Both the position numbers and the translations under genes were made by a program. DNA of 64,000 nt from Nilaparvata lugens. Lineage: Eukaryota > Arthropoda > Insecta > Hemiptera > Delphacidae. The stretch spans positions 4,069,984 through 4,133,983 of the forward strand of contig NC_052505.1 of NCBI RefSeq assembly GCF_014356525.2. Reading direction: 5' to 3'. The notes under the pieces were generated by a model, which had not been told where the DNA came from, did no database searches, and was given only the letters and a program-made list of their open reading frames with translations. Shown here piece by piece: positions 21,427 to 32,027 of the stretch. Each line of letters begins with the position of its first letter. Within the stretch, counting starts at the first letter, position 1.

Positions 21427-21462
21427 TATAAATACTCCAGAATAATTGACATTCACTCAGTT
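21427..21462 (+). promoter_or_regulatory. Upstream TATA/Inr core promoter (duplicate 1)
   Basis: TATAAATA at 21427-21434 and the arthropod initiator TCAGTT at 21457-21462, with the TATA 32 bases before the predicted +1 A. Confidence 0.7.
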
Positions 21463-21618
21463 TGATAGTAGCAGCGAAGCAGTGAACATGGCTTCTTCCA
21501 AAGTGTTTAGTGTTCCACATTGGATTACAACCTTCTCTGCTCACATTGCACAACATTATGCAACAATTTTCTAGCTATCTTTGCACATGTGCAGTATCCT
21601 TCTCCTTAGCTGTATCCC

Positions 21619-21654
21619 TATAAATACTCCAGAATAATTGATATTTGCTCAGTT
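21619..21654 (+). promoter_or_regulatory. Downstream TATA/Inr core promoter (duplicate 2)
   Basis: Same motifs displaced by 192 bases: TATAAATA 21619-21626 and TCAGTT 21649-21654. A transcript from here would have a leader of about 29 bases before the ATG at 21680. Confidence 0.75.
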
Positions 21655-21679
21655 TGATAGTATCAGCAAAGCAGTGAAC

Positions 21680-24053
21680 ATGGCTTCTACCAAAGTGTTT
21701 AGTGTTTCTCAGCTCTGTGGTAATAAAATAAAGCCTACCAATGAGCGGTTTGGTTTGTAGCTGTTGACAGAAAATCTGTGCAATGACAACCTTATTACAG
21801 ACATTGGGAAAATTGATTACACTGCTGGAGAAGAACTGTTGGTGCAGGATGAATCAAATCTTGTGCCTGTAACAGAACCCTTTTGTGATAACATTATGCT
21901 GGTAAAGGTTTGTGATTTGGAGGACTGCCAAGAACTGGATAAAAGACGTTCTATTCTAAAGGAGATGTGTGGATCATTCAATTTGTACTTGAGAGGAAAA
22001 TTCTCCAAAATGGTGTCTGCTAAGCATGGAGTTAAAGCAAAGTTGCCATACTTATTGGACAGTGAAAGTGATATGTAAAAGAAGATTCTACAACTGCTTG
22101 GGGAGGACAACTATAGAGAAGTGCAGCAGAAGTACTACAATCCAGTGGGGATACCATACAAAGTAGAGCTTGCCGATGTCCCCATTGCTACATTAATGGA
22201 GGAGTTACCAACAATATTGGAGCAGCTTAGGAAGGAACATTTCTATCTTCTTGACTTGAACATAACACAGGACTTTTCTGGAATATTTAACAAGAGTGGA
22301 ATGTGTGATTTTCTAACTACAAATCATTGTTTTTGTTTCCAAGGAGAATATAAAGAAGACTATAATGTAATTGTGAATAATGATGGAACTGTTGGAATTG
22401 ATTGCTTGACTTGCGTTAATAATTATGTGAGAGTAGAAATTTATAATAAGTTTATTTGTCAAATTACAAGCCCTGGTGTAAATAAGCAGCCAGATAACCA
22501 TATTGTAGACTTTATTGCCTGTCCAGATACAAGATTATGTGAAACTTTTACCTCTGACTTGGCTAAAATGCATGGTATTACTCGTTTGGAAGCAACAATT
22601 TATAACTACAGCATCAGAAATAGCTATAGCTCTAATCAATTTGACCCTATTCAAGATTGTTTGTCACTCTTAAATGACAGTAAGAATTATTTCCAAAATG
22701 CTCCTATATTTTCTGTATCCTTAGCTAAAATGTGGACTAAACTGACAAACAATTTAAAGAATAGCTGTTGTTTGGTTTTTAGCAATCCCTTACAATATGT
22801 TTACTGGGGAAATGGCAATACCAAGAAATTGACTGGAGTACAATTAAATCTGCCTACCAATCCACAACAACGAAATAAAATAATATCCCATGTAATCTCT
22901 GCATTTAGCTTTAATCTACTACTCATTAATTATGTGGAAATTTTTGAGGATACAGACAACAAGGACAATATTAGTTTTATACAAAAGTGTTATATTAAGA
23001 GTGGTGAGACTTATTTCTCCAAGTCAACCACAGCTTCCTCTACAACATCCAAAGATTTTAACCTAGAGGAGCTAGGTCTTATAAGAACGAGTAATGTAAC
23101 ACCACAAGTTTTGAGAAAAAGAACAAATGTTAACTCTAAGCTTGCACCTTTTCCTGTTAAGGAAGGAGATAGAACCTCTGTCTCCAATCACAATACTATC
23201 TACCAGAAAGCGTAAGCTAGAGTTGGATGAGATTAATCTCAAATGTAGAAAGGTAGAGTTTTTAGAGGCTACAGAGAGCATAAAGAAGCAGCACAAACAA
23301 CTTATAGAATTTGAGAAGGAGATTGAGAGTTTAAGAGAGCAACTTGAACCATATTTTTATTCACATTGGTGGAATTTTGAGCCTAGTGGGGTTTATAATG
23401 TGTCTGCATTTTCTGTAAATAATAAGGGAAAATTTTCATATGGAGGTGTTTTAGGAGAAAAGGAAGGCTCGAAACATGTGTACATTGTAAAAGGGTATCA
23501 CAAAAATGTTTTTCTAAATGCATACAAAGCAATAGAAGACCTTAAGAAAATAGGTTATTTTCTAATCCCATACAATGACCAAAAAGAAATTATTTGTCTA
23601 CCAAGGGGAGAAACTATTTGTGAAATTACCACCAATGGCATGACAAGCTATAATGCTAACACATTTCCAAAAATACAAAATCTAAAATTTTTGTCAGATG
23701 TATGGAAAAACTTGGAAGACACCCCATTCACACAGACAGAAGTGGAGCAATTCAACAACATTACTATGCTGGAAATTAAAGGGAAAGTAAAAATAGGACA
23801 GTGCAAAAGATTAGAAGAGTTACCAGAAGGTACAGAGTTGGTCATTATTGCAATAAAAGAAGTGTACAATAGAAACAAGATATGGTATATTTTACAGTTT
23901 GAGAGCCTAGAAGAATTGTATATGTCTAACTATTGGTTAGAGGAGGAACTTGAGAGCTCTAACATTGATTTGAATTATAAAATTAGAATTAAGGTAGATG
24001 TTCTAAAGCATAATCCCAGTAGACATAAGGAAAGAGTAGCATTTTGTATTTAA
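21680..24053 (+). pseudogene. Protein of the nested TIR element, Rep-like first part, two stops and a frameshift
   Basis: From MASTKVFSVSQL (21680) one frame runs to 23214, broken by TAG (21758-21760) and TAA (22075-22077). A second frame covers about 23190-24053, so a frameshift near 23160-23190 joins two parts of about 510 and 290 codons. Part 1 has FYLLDLNITQDFSGIFNK, YVRVEIYNKFICQITSPG and HGITRLEATIYNY. This spacing (strand with D-x-T-x-D, a Y-x-K strand, then R-L-E) recalls replication-initiator proteins of small plasmids and phages. No HUH motif or catalytic Tyr can be assigned. Part 2 starts with a basic coiled coil (KRKLELDEINLKCRKVEF) and ends in a strand-rich domain. Function uncertain; likely transposase or initiator. 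Confidence 0.45.
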
Positions 24054-24181
24054 TTCAAGGTATTGTAAATAGTGGAAAATGTAACATTATAATATTAATT
24101 AACAAATTATTGTAACTTATTTGACTTTGATTATATATCCCAACAATCCTATCCACACCTAAGTTTAGGCTCTTGGGGGTT

Positions 24182-24246
24182 CCTAACCTAACCCAACCTA
24201 GCCTAACCTAACCTAATCCTCACCTCACCTAACCTAACCTAACCTA
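24182..24246 (+). repeat. (CCTAA)n interstitial telomere-like tract
   Basis: About eight CCTAA or near-CCTAA units, the complement of the insect telomere repeat TTAGG, interrupted by CTCACCTCA. AACCTAACCT-type tracts are also common near insect promoters, so a telomeric origin is not implied. Confidence 0.6.
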
Positions 24247-24440
24247 TTCTTACCGGAAAAAAAACCCCAAGGGTGGGGGTCATGGGTGCTAACTAGGACA
24301 GTTAGTATGCACTAGTGCACCAAATGGGTTGAAATAAGCCCTAAGTGAGCCCTGGATGGCCTAGAGTGAGTGCTAAGTCAGCATGAGACCTATCTAGCAG
24401 CCAGTGCTAGCTGCTGAGTGGTAGTTTTCTGTAGAATAGG

Positions 24441-25398
24441 TTAAAAGATCACAGAGCTCTGTTGTTTGCTGATGACACATCGCTTATCTTCAACAATTAT
24501 TTATTAGATAGTCTAGAAATAAATGCTTTTACTGGAGTACAGTCAATTGTCCAATTCTTGAAGCAAAGGCAATTAACAATAAATAGTAAGAAATGTCAAT
24601 TCCTACAATTCAAAAGTAAATATAATTCAGTAGAGGATAGAGAAATAAATGTGTTTGTAGAGGAAAATGAATTAGACCAAGAAGAGAAAGTAACATTCTT
24701 GGGAATTTTATTGGACAGGAAATTAACATGGCATCCTTACATTGAGAGGATTTGTAATAAGATATCATCTGGGGTATTTGTCCTGCGGCAGCTTGCTAGG
24801 CTGAATGATAAAAAACTACTGTTAACTGCTTACCATGGACTTATACTATCTCATATTAGGTATGCTATTTTAGTATGGGGTAATTCATCTCAACAAAATA
24901 TGGACAGGGTGTTTAAGATTCAAAAGAAGGCACTCAGATGTATAGAGAAAGTGAATAGGTTAGACTCTTGTAGGCCTTTATTTAAAAAGCTTGGTCTATT
25001 AACTGTGCCATCTTTGTATGTATATGAAGTTGTAATGCATGTGAAAACGAGTGGTGTGATCCAGAATTCAGATGTTCATGAGTATAATAGGCGAAACAGA
25101 GCAGATTATCATATAATGGGTCACAATAGTAGGTTATTTGAACAAAAACCAGATTATATTGGTAGGAAATTTTATAACAAGCTACCTCAAATCTTGAAAA
25201 GTAATGATGATTTGAAGATTTTCAAAAAACAAATTAAAAAATATTTAGTTGATAGAGCTTTTCATAGTGTACAAGAATTCCTTTCAAACCTAAACTAGGT
25301 TGAACTACTTAGTGTTAGAATTATTATGTAATAACATGACTTTCCTTATACTCCATGACTGGAGTCTGTAGTGCAATAATGGCAATAATAATAATAAG
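24441..25398 (+). pseudogene. 5'-truncated LINE: reverse transcriptase C-terminal part
   Basis: The frame (24441-25298) begins at LLFADDTS, the catalytic F/Y-A-D-D box of reverse transcriptase, and goes on with LTINSKKCQFLQF, VTFLGILLDRKLTWHPYIERIC and the thumb region (LILSHIRYAILVWGN). All upstream domains are missing, the usual 5' truncation of a non-LTR retrotransposon (jockey/CR1-like by motif style). A tail of (AAT)n near 25378-25398 probably marks its 3' end. Confidence 0.85.
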
Positions 25399-25470
25399 CA
25401 TATAGCTTTTATTGGTGGAGAGCCCCTTACAGGTTGTTCCATCTTGCCATATGAGCCATGACATTGGATA

Positions 25471-25630
25471 CATGGACCCTACAATTTTAGGTGGACTCCA
25501 AGCCATCATGGAAGACACTAGTGCAGTGGGCATGGACCCTACAATTTAAAGTGGACTCCGAGCCACCATGTAAGACACTAGTGCAGTGGGTGTGCACTAG
25601 GTGCAGTAGGTGTGTACTAGGTGCAGTAGG
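25471..25630 (+). repeat. Minisatellites near the right end of the nested element
   Basis: Two 60-bp units (25471-25530, 25531-25590) that begin CATGGACCCTACAATTT and end GTGCAGTGGG, followed by two 20-bp units ending GTGCAGTAGG (25591-25630). Confidence 0.85.
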
Positions 25631-25656
25631 TAATGTGCAGACATAACTATACTAGA

Positions 25657-25819
25657 TTGTTGCATAATGTTGTACAATGTGAGCAGAGAAGGTTGTAATC
25701 CAATGTGACGTCATCCAGGCTGAGAGCAGTGATGGGTGGAGCCAAGGTCATGTGATAGGGGGAGGAGTGGGGGATGCTGAAATTGCATCGCCGAAAGTAA
25801 AGTAAGGTGATTTTTTACC
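25657..25819 (-). repeat. Right inverted repeat of the nested element
   Basis: Reverse complement of 21210-21374. The (single) TTGTTGCATAATG side lies innermost; GGTGATTTTTTACC is the outer end. Confidence 0.85.
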
Positions 25820-25825
25820 TATATG

Positions 25826-26551
25826 ATTCACCTTCGGCTTCATCATCATCATTGTTGGGTGCTGATAGACATAACTATAGATGTTCATTGCAGATTGTCC
25901 ATGCTTTGCATGGCTACATCAAAAAATCAATGTTGAAATTAAATATGAATATGTAATTGATTTATGTAATAACTATTGTATATATAAATGTACTTTGTGT
26001 TTGTGTTGAACCAATATATATTATTTTATTGTCTCTCTCTCTCTTCTCTTCTCTTTTCCCTACTTCACTTACTGTTCAAAAGAATATGAGTAAGAAACAG
26101 GGTTTGTTTATGCTTCCTTACTGGGTAAGGAGGGAATCAATACCGTTGTTTGATTGCTGCTGCTAATATTAATATTCAATTTCAATAGCCTATTTCATAC
26201 TACAACAATTGAGTGTGTCTGTGAAATCAAATCAATACTTGGACTGGGGAGGGGTGACACTGAGTGTGCGCACCCCTGCTTATGACAGGAAAAAGATTTT
26301 GAGGTTATGTTGCCCCCAGGGGGAAAAATCTAGTTTGAGGTTAGAAGAAAGAAAAGGAGGGAAATTTGTTGTGGCAGGAAATTTCAAGGTCAAGTGACGT
26401 CACTGAACAGCTGATGACGTCACTAACCTGCTGTCATGTGACCCCCCCCAACTCAGTCAAGGGGCGGGGGTAGGGTGGGGGATGACGCTGGGGAGGGGTG
26501 GGGGGGACAAAACAGCTGATTTGAATTCTCACTTCCCCTTTTCTACCTACT
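25826..26551 (-). repeat. Polinton right terminal inverted repeat
   Basis: Uninterrupted copy of the terminal repeat, pairing with 5262-5935 plus 7947-8004. It contains the GCCATGCAAAGC/GCTTTGCATGGC short palindrome, (CT)n, G/C-rich runs (GGGGGGGACAAA side) and ends CCTTTTCTACCTACT. Confidence 0.95.
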
Positions 26552-26557
26552 TATTAC
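26552..26557. repeat. Polinton target site duplication, right (TATTAC)
   Basis: Exact copy of 5256-5261, directly outside the CT terminus. Confidence 0.95.
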
Positions 26558-26772
26558 ATTAGATATATTGGTATCAGCTATCTTATATAGAAGGCAGTGG
26601 CAGGTAGAGAATTGACAATGCTGTTCTCCGATCTTTCTTCACTGCATTCACTACCTTACTACAGTCGTAGGGCTTCATCTAAGCTGTATCATACTCTGCT
26701 ACTCAATGTTTCTGAGCTCTCCTTCCACTAGAGATCAATAATGGTGTAACAACCGGAACTAGTATTTCAAAA

Positions 26773-27552
26773 TCTATATAAATAAAAATCGAGCCTCAAA
26801 TTTTGACATTCAATAAATGTTTTATGTGTGCACCGAGTTTGTTCGTTATGTTCAGGACCAGGTTTATGGCCTATGACATTTTCTTATCGAACTTGAGGAC
26901 TCTTTCCTACGGTCCTTCAAAGTCTGCATGTAATCTTTATGGAAGAAGATTTGTGAACCGGCCACCCACAAAAATAAAAATCAGCTGTTTTAATCATTGC
27001 GTCATCCAACAGCCGTCGGTAGATCTGTTTTTCAATTTTCTTTCTACTGATTTTAACAAAATTTTGATTCTTAATAATGCCGCGGTACGAACGACGTCCA
27101 AACTTGGGTGGCAGAACTCGAAATGATGTAAATTTAGAATATGCACGGGGAAATCAGCATCAAGGAGAAATAGCATTTAATTCCCAGCAAGCTGCATTCA
27201 ACTATAACTAAAAATACAAACCGCTGCACAACTAACTAAGCACATGGGAACTCCATATTGAGATTCAAATGTAAATACTGGATAATTTTTATAAAAATAT
27301 AGTTCATCAGATTAAGCTATGGCTGAGCACACCTGAGGAGGCGCGGCTTGGTGATACAAAGTGTTGATCTTATGGAGATTGCCTCATCACACCGTTCTAT
27401 GCCATGCCCAATTCAGTGTGTGTGAGTTCTTCTATTCAAACCAATAAGCAAAAAGCAACTGGATGCAAAATGCCGCATCACGCCTCCTCAGCTGAAATCT
27501 GTCATGAGATGCATTAACTATTTGGCGGTACGAAGTTAGCCAGGCCAGCTAG
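26773..27552 (+). mobile_element. Short Helitron (780 bp)
   Basis: Starts TCTATATAAATAAAAATCGA after an A and ends GGCCAGCTAG before a T: TC...CTAG ends between A and T with no duplication, as Helitrons insert. It keeps the leader of the autonomous element (27077-27211) but no Rep or helicase. A stem of CTGAGGAGGCG (about 27340) with CGCCTCCTCAG (about 27470) lies in the middle. Confidence 0.8.
27077..27211 (+). pseudogene. Helitron protein N-terminal remnant
   Basis: 44 codons, MPRYERRPNLGGRTRN... to a TAA. The basic R-R-P-N-L-G-x-R-T-R opening is the usual N-terminus of arthropod Helitron Rep/helicase proteins. Everything after the first exon-like segment has been deleted. Confidence 0.6.
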
Positions 27553-27834
27553 TAGTTAATAAATAGTGGTTTGTAAAGTAATAAATCAGTGGTTTGGCAA
27601 TTACAATATAAATATCTACCACCTATAGCACACAGGCCTGGTACAAAAATATGATTGAATTACACGACAACCAATCACAGAAGGTTTTTGAGAAGAAGTC
27701 TTCTCTGATTGGTTCTTGTGGAATTTAATTGAGATTACAAATTGACAGACTTTTGTGCAACTGGGTGGTAAAGTATAAGTTTATGCTTTTTTTTCAACAA
27801 CTGAAACTAGTATCTCGAAATCTTTTGTTCACAG

Positions 27835-28030
27835 AATGATATTGTGAGAGTCCACCATCAATTTTTGGTCAAACATGATATGCTTTACAGAATCGAAGAA
27901 ATTTGCTATTTTTATGGAGTAACTATTTTTGCTGGCATATTAAAGGAACAAACTGAATCTCACACTACTTATGAGATAATTGTCATCAAGTATCATGAGA
28001 ATGGCGCAAACTACCCTATTGTGAAATATG
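27835..28030 (+). CDS. Host gene exon (phase 0 to 1)
   Basis: Acceptor TTTTGTTCACAG and donor GTGAGT flank an open frame NDIVRVHHQFLVKHDMLYRI...ending PIVKYG. It follows the 4481 exon in compatible phase. The exon at 56483 has the same 0-to-1 phase and ends KILRYG, suggesting a repeated module. No recognised domain. Confidence 0.65.
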
Positions 28031-28364
28031 GTGAGTTTATTAAAAAAATAGTATATTATGTGTTGTGGCTGGTGAGTATTTGTTCACGGGATGAGCATGA
28101 TGTTCACAGCCAAGTCCCATGACACACATCGATTTTTGACGTTCAATTTCTTCCATCCTTATGATATCTACCAGATTCAACAAAACTTGACAAACACAAC
28201 ATCTGTTTGCCAAGCTATGTTCAGTATAAAAGATTTTATAAGGATGGCAAATAATCATATGGCCAAAAATCGATTTGTGTGTGACTAGACTAACTAACAT
28301 TCACAGCAACGTCAAGTACAATATTTTTTCTAACACAACCAATAGTTAATCCATAATATAATGA

Positions 28365-28575
28365 AGGAAAGAACTGGCTTATACACGTATGAGATAGGAT
28401 ATTCACAAATGATGCTTCATCACATCTGAATCACTCTACTGATTGACTTGAAATTTCATATAGATAGATTTTCAATTTATTGAGGATGGTTATAGGCCTA
28501 TTTTCATCTATTCAAGATTTCAGGAGGTCAGGATGCAGTTAGTCAAGTTTCAAATTAAATCCTTGAGGAACACGG
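28365..28575 (+). mobile_element. Helitron 3'-end fragment
   Basis: GGCTTATACACGTATGAGAT, then ACTTGAAATTTC, GAGGATGGTTATAGGCCTAT and a decayed CTTGAGGAACACGGTTCC. The same order precedes CTAG at 34381 and 40711. The terminal CTAG itself is not preserved here. Confidence 0.6.
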
Positions 28576-31303
28576 TTCCATCTGTTTCAATTAAAAACCT
28601 TTCATAGTGTATTGAATACAGGATATAGGTTAGGATATTAAAACTGTATATGTCACCCTGAACTCTTTCCACTGTCGTTTTTTGTTTAGAGTGAGTTTTG
28701 AACTCCCTCACTCTATACAGAATTTTGCCCGGCACCAATCAATTATTATGAATTGATAAAATACACTGTACTATAATTTCACTCACTGAACTAATAATAG
28801 TATAGAAGAAAAATATAAAAACAAATAGATCAGGGTCGTGTGTAAGGGAATGTATGAAGTGAAAGGCAAAACAAAGGTTTATCATGAATTTATTGATAAA
28901 CTTTAAATTGAAATGAATTAATGAAAATTGATCAAAATATAGTAATGATTCAAAATGTACAAGATGATTGAGTTTTTGAAAATACCACAGTTCAAGTTTA
29001 ATTTTATACAGTAAAATTTAACAGAGAGTTCCTATTTATCAGGTTACTTGAAAAGTAAAATATAAAATCAAAATATTGAACCACTCTAGTTAAAAATACG
29101 ATTAATAAAAGAATTAATAAATTTTAAAGAATGATTGTGATTAGGGGAGCCTTGCTTCAATAAACTATTGTTTGTGCTTGGAAGAAAATTTCAACTATAA
29201 GCTTCAAGAAATTAATTAAGACTGTGTCTATAGATATGTATTTAAAAAGAAGTAATTATTAGATTTGCTCTTCACTATGATGCTATAAAATTTAATAGAC
29301 TTATTTGGGCTTTTTAGGGTGGGGTGGTGTGGATTTGAGATTCAGAAAATTGAGAATTCTAAATACAATGTTTACCTGGTTCAGTCAATTACCTATAGGA
29401 TAATTGAAGTCTGAAACCAAAGAATCACTCCTACACTAAACACCATCCAAAATTCAAGAGACTAAGAGAGAGACTCAGAGCAACTAAACTCGCAAGACAT
29501 GGTCTGCCTGCTTATAAACTAGAACCACGATTTTCCACCCCTCATAACCATTCGCCCTCTAGCTCCGTCTACACCAAACTCTTCAGCCTAATATTCAGCT
29601 TACAAACTGAATTCAAATATCAATTTAAATTTACTATAATGTTTATTATGTTATATCATTTTAAACTATTGCTCCCCTTCATTATTGAAACAAATGATAT
29701 CATATATTTTACCAATATTTAAACTCTGAAGTTTGGATACTGACATTTTGAATACATACTCATCGAATTTGATTAATACAGTGATCAATCTTATAAATCT
29801 AATATGGAAAATACTTCAATAATATATACATTAAATGAAAAACAAAACACATTTTCATACAGTATATCCTTAAAATTGAATTGAATAAATCAAATTAATA
29901 AGATACTTATTTATTAAGCAGGTTTCTTATACTCATTGTATAACTATAATAATTGTCAACATGTTTCAATCAAACATACCTAATTCTATTTACAAATTTG
30001 TCCATAGCCTAAGAATCAGGGTTCAACTAACTTAATTAGCTTATAATAATTATTAAATTATAATTCATTGTACAACATATATTTTTTGAATACTTTATAC
30101 ATAGCCTAACCTACTTCATGACCTAATTTATATAGACATTTACTCATATATAATGTTTATTTAAATAATTGATCATCAAATAATTGCTTCAATAATATTC
30201 ATATGCTAACCACGTGGTAAAATTGTAGCATATTGTAACATTAAATTGATTGAACAGTGGTATCCATCATTTTTAATAAATGATTGGTGACATGTTTGGT
30301 AAGAGTAATAAAAGGGGGCGATCCACCAGTTCCCAGACGGGAACACTGTAAAATTGTTGTTGCATAGCATTTGATGGTAGAGCAACTAGATGTTTTTTGG
30401 AATTTGAAAGAAAAACATTTTTTTTAGGAGTCAGATTTAAGAGGAGAAACTTCTGTGAGATTTAAATGTGAATTTTAACATATTTTTGGTTCTATAAAAT
30501 TAGTTATGCTACAACTATTCTAATACAGAACAATTAAGAAAGGTTATGAAATTTTGAGCATTTAATCAATTTTGAAAAATTAAAATAAACTTGTTGCCAA
30601 TGATTTTACAAAACGTTAGACAGAATTGTGTTGGTCAGATTATTGCGTTTTATATTTAAACAAGTTATATGACAGTTTAAGAAGCATTATTCATTTATAA
30701 TTAATTTGGAATTTCTAAAATCAAAACAATATGGAAAAATAAATTGAATGTGGAACGATACCGTTACACAGTTGATGTCCATCCTAAGTTGCCATGGTCT
30801 GAATGGAGAACCAGGGGATGTCCATCCACGGGTCAGCTCGGTCTGTCTCTGGAGGTAGGCGATGAAAAAGTGTGTGAAATTATTCAGAAGAAAAGTGGAA
30901 AGCTTTTTCCACTAGCTGGCTGGAGGGGAGACTAGAATGCTAGCCCCACTTCTACCTCTCCTCAGCGTTTTTAGTCTGTCAGCCAAAACTGTCTGATCAG
31001 CTTTTAGTTTTTAAAGTTGGAAAAAATTATTCCTCTTCTTAAAGAAGGAACTAATGTTTGGGGGTATGTCAAACCTTGTGGTTCATGACAATATGCTAAC
31101 AATTTTAGGAGAGCACGTGGTCGTCATTTGTGGCTCAACCCATACCACATGTTTCCATAATTGAATACTTCAATATAAGGTATCATACCCTCCTCTAACT
31201 ATGTTCTTTTCACTTGATTTTTTTCTTTCATTACTTTACCTACTCAGTACTTTTCTTTATCCATCTGATTAAATAATAAATGTTATATTCATTTATTTTT
31301 CAG
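28576..31303. other. Large AT-rich intron segment
   Basis: No supported exon, RNA gene or complete element. A 63-codon frame at 30744-30935 has no family signal and is not called. A pyrimidine tract ending TTTTTCAG marks the acceptor at 31304. Confidence 0.45.
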
Positions 31304-31355
31304 ATGGTAAATTGACCTTCAAGGACGGTTCAATACTTCCTCTACAAGCAAGTGG
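31304..31355 (+). CDS. Host gene short exon (phase 1 to 2)
   Basis: 52 bases between TTTATTTTTCAG and GTATGT. With the preceding G it reads DGKLTFKDGSILPLQASG. Phase 1 in and 2 out match its neighbours at 28030 and 46106 and the equivalent exon at 58072. Confidence 0.6.
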
Positions 31356-32027
31356 GTATGTATTTATATTTTTTGTTATCTCTATAAATATACGACAAGC
31401 TATTTCAAGAACTAAATGAGAGGTGATGTACACAGCCTCAGCTGAGATATAGAAATGTTGTATTGAAAGTGTTTTGAAATAACCCGCAAGTTCCGCACAA
31501 GATCGGCGATTTTTGAGCGTTTTCTAGGCCTTCTCAAGAACTTATTGACAGATCATGTTCGAATTCAATACAGAAGTTCAGCAAGGGTCTGGAAATCAGA
31601 ATTATGCTGAAGATACGCCCAAGATAGGCGGTTTTAGTGCGTTTTCCTAGCGTTTTTTTGATGGAAGGAAGCAAGCTCTAATTGAAAATGCAGGTGAGCG
31701 AAGTGAGCCTGCTGATCCTATCACTAGATGACCCAGCCGGGGGTCCAGACGGATAAGGCAAGCAAAGCGAGCCTGCTGGCTAGTTTCTTATAATATTAAT
31801 TGATCATTCCTGTTAAAAATATTCTCAAATATAGCCCACCTTATTCATATTTTTCCTGAGTTAGAAGTGCATTTTCCTGATTGAGATAGAATATTCTGAT
31901 GGTTGAATTGAATTGAAAATATATTTATTCATTAACATGTACAGGTAAATCAGGAACAGTGTCAATAAACAAACAAACATAAACATAAAAATCTGGTGTG
32001 GCGCACTTACACAACTTTCCTTGCTCA
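31356..32027. other. Intron with short interspersed repeat remnants
   Basis: Contains two copies of a GCGAGCCTGCTG-type motif (about 31695-31710 and 31760-31775) around CCAGCCGGGGGTCCAGACGG, and a GTGTGGCGCACTTACACAAC segment (about 31995-32020) shared with 50040. These are pieces of repeats with unclear boundaries. Confidence 0.4.

Larger units (their letters stand above)
21327..21710 (+). repeat. 192-bp tandem duplication carrying a promoter and start codon
   Basis: Units 21327-21518 and 21519-21710 are collinear with a few substitutions. Each has TATAAATA, TCAGTT and an ATG (21488; 21680) in the same spacing, so the transposon gene has two promoter-plus-start cassettes in series. Confidence 0.85.
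21210..25819 (+). mobile_element. 4.6-kb terminal-inverted-repeat element nested in the Polinton
   Basis: Ends are GGTAAAAAATCACC and its reverse complement, continued as inverted repeats of about 165 bp (roughly 90% identical by eye). Flanks CATATG (21204-21209) and TATATG (25820-25825) match at five of six bases and may be a decayed target duplication. Inside are a duplicated TATA/Inr promoter, one broken gene (21680-24053), a CCTAA-rich tract, a LINE fragment and minisatellites. It could be an independent DNA transposon of a type I cannot name. The Polinton capsid 3' half and polymerase are missing at this same junction. Confidence 0.7.
5262..26551 (+). mobile_element. Maverick/Polinton DNA transposon, degraded, with three nested insertions
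   Basis: Boundaries are set by AG...CT termini (AGTAGGTAGAAAAGG at the left, its reverse complement at the right), inverted repeats of about 0.73 kb and an exact 6-bp duplication. The cargo is a Polinton set: chromodomain integrase, packaging ATPase, adenain-like protease, penton-like and major capsid proteins, a PLA2-like protein and a fibre-like protein. Insertions at 5936-7942, 9831-13684 and 21210-25819 interrupt it; without them and their duplicated bases it is about 10.8 kb. Family-B DNA polymerase and the second half of the major capsid gene are absent, and most frames are broken, so this copy cannot act on its own. It sits in an intron of the host gene, in the same orientation. Confidence 0.95.

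Noticed and set aside
5262..26551. Integrated free-living virus rather than a transposon
   Set aside because: Capsid genes are present, but the ends, integrase and 6-bp duplication are those of a Polinton; nothing here separates a viral life cycle from transposition.
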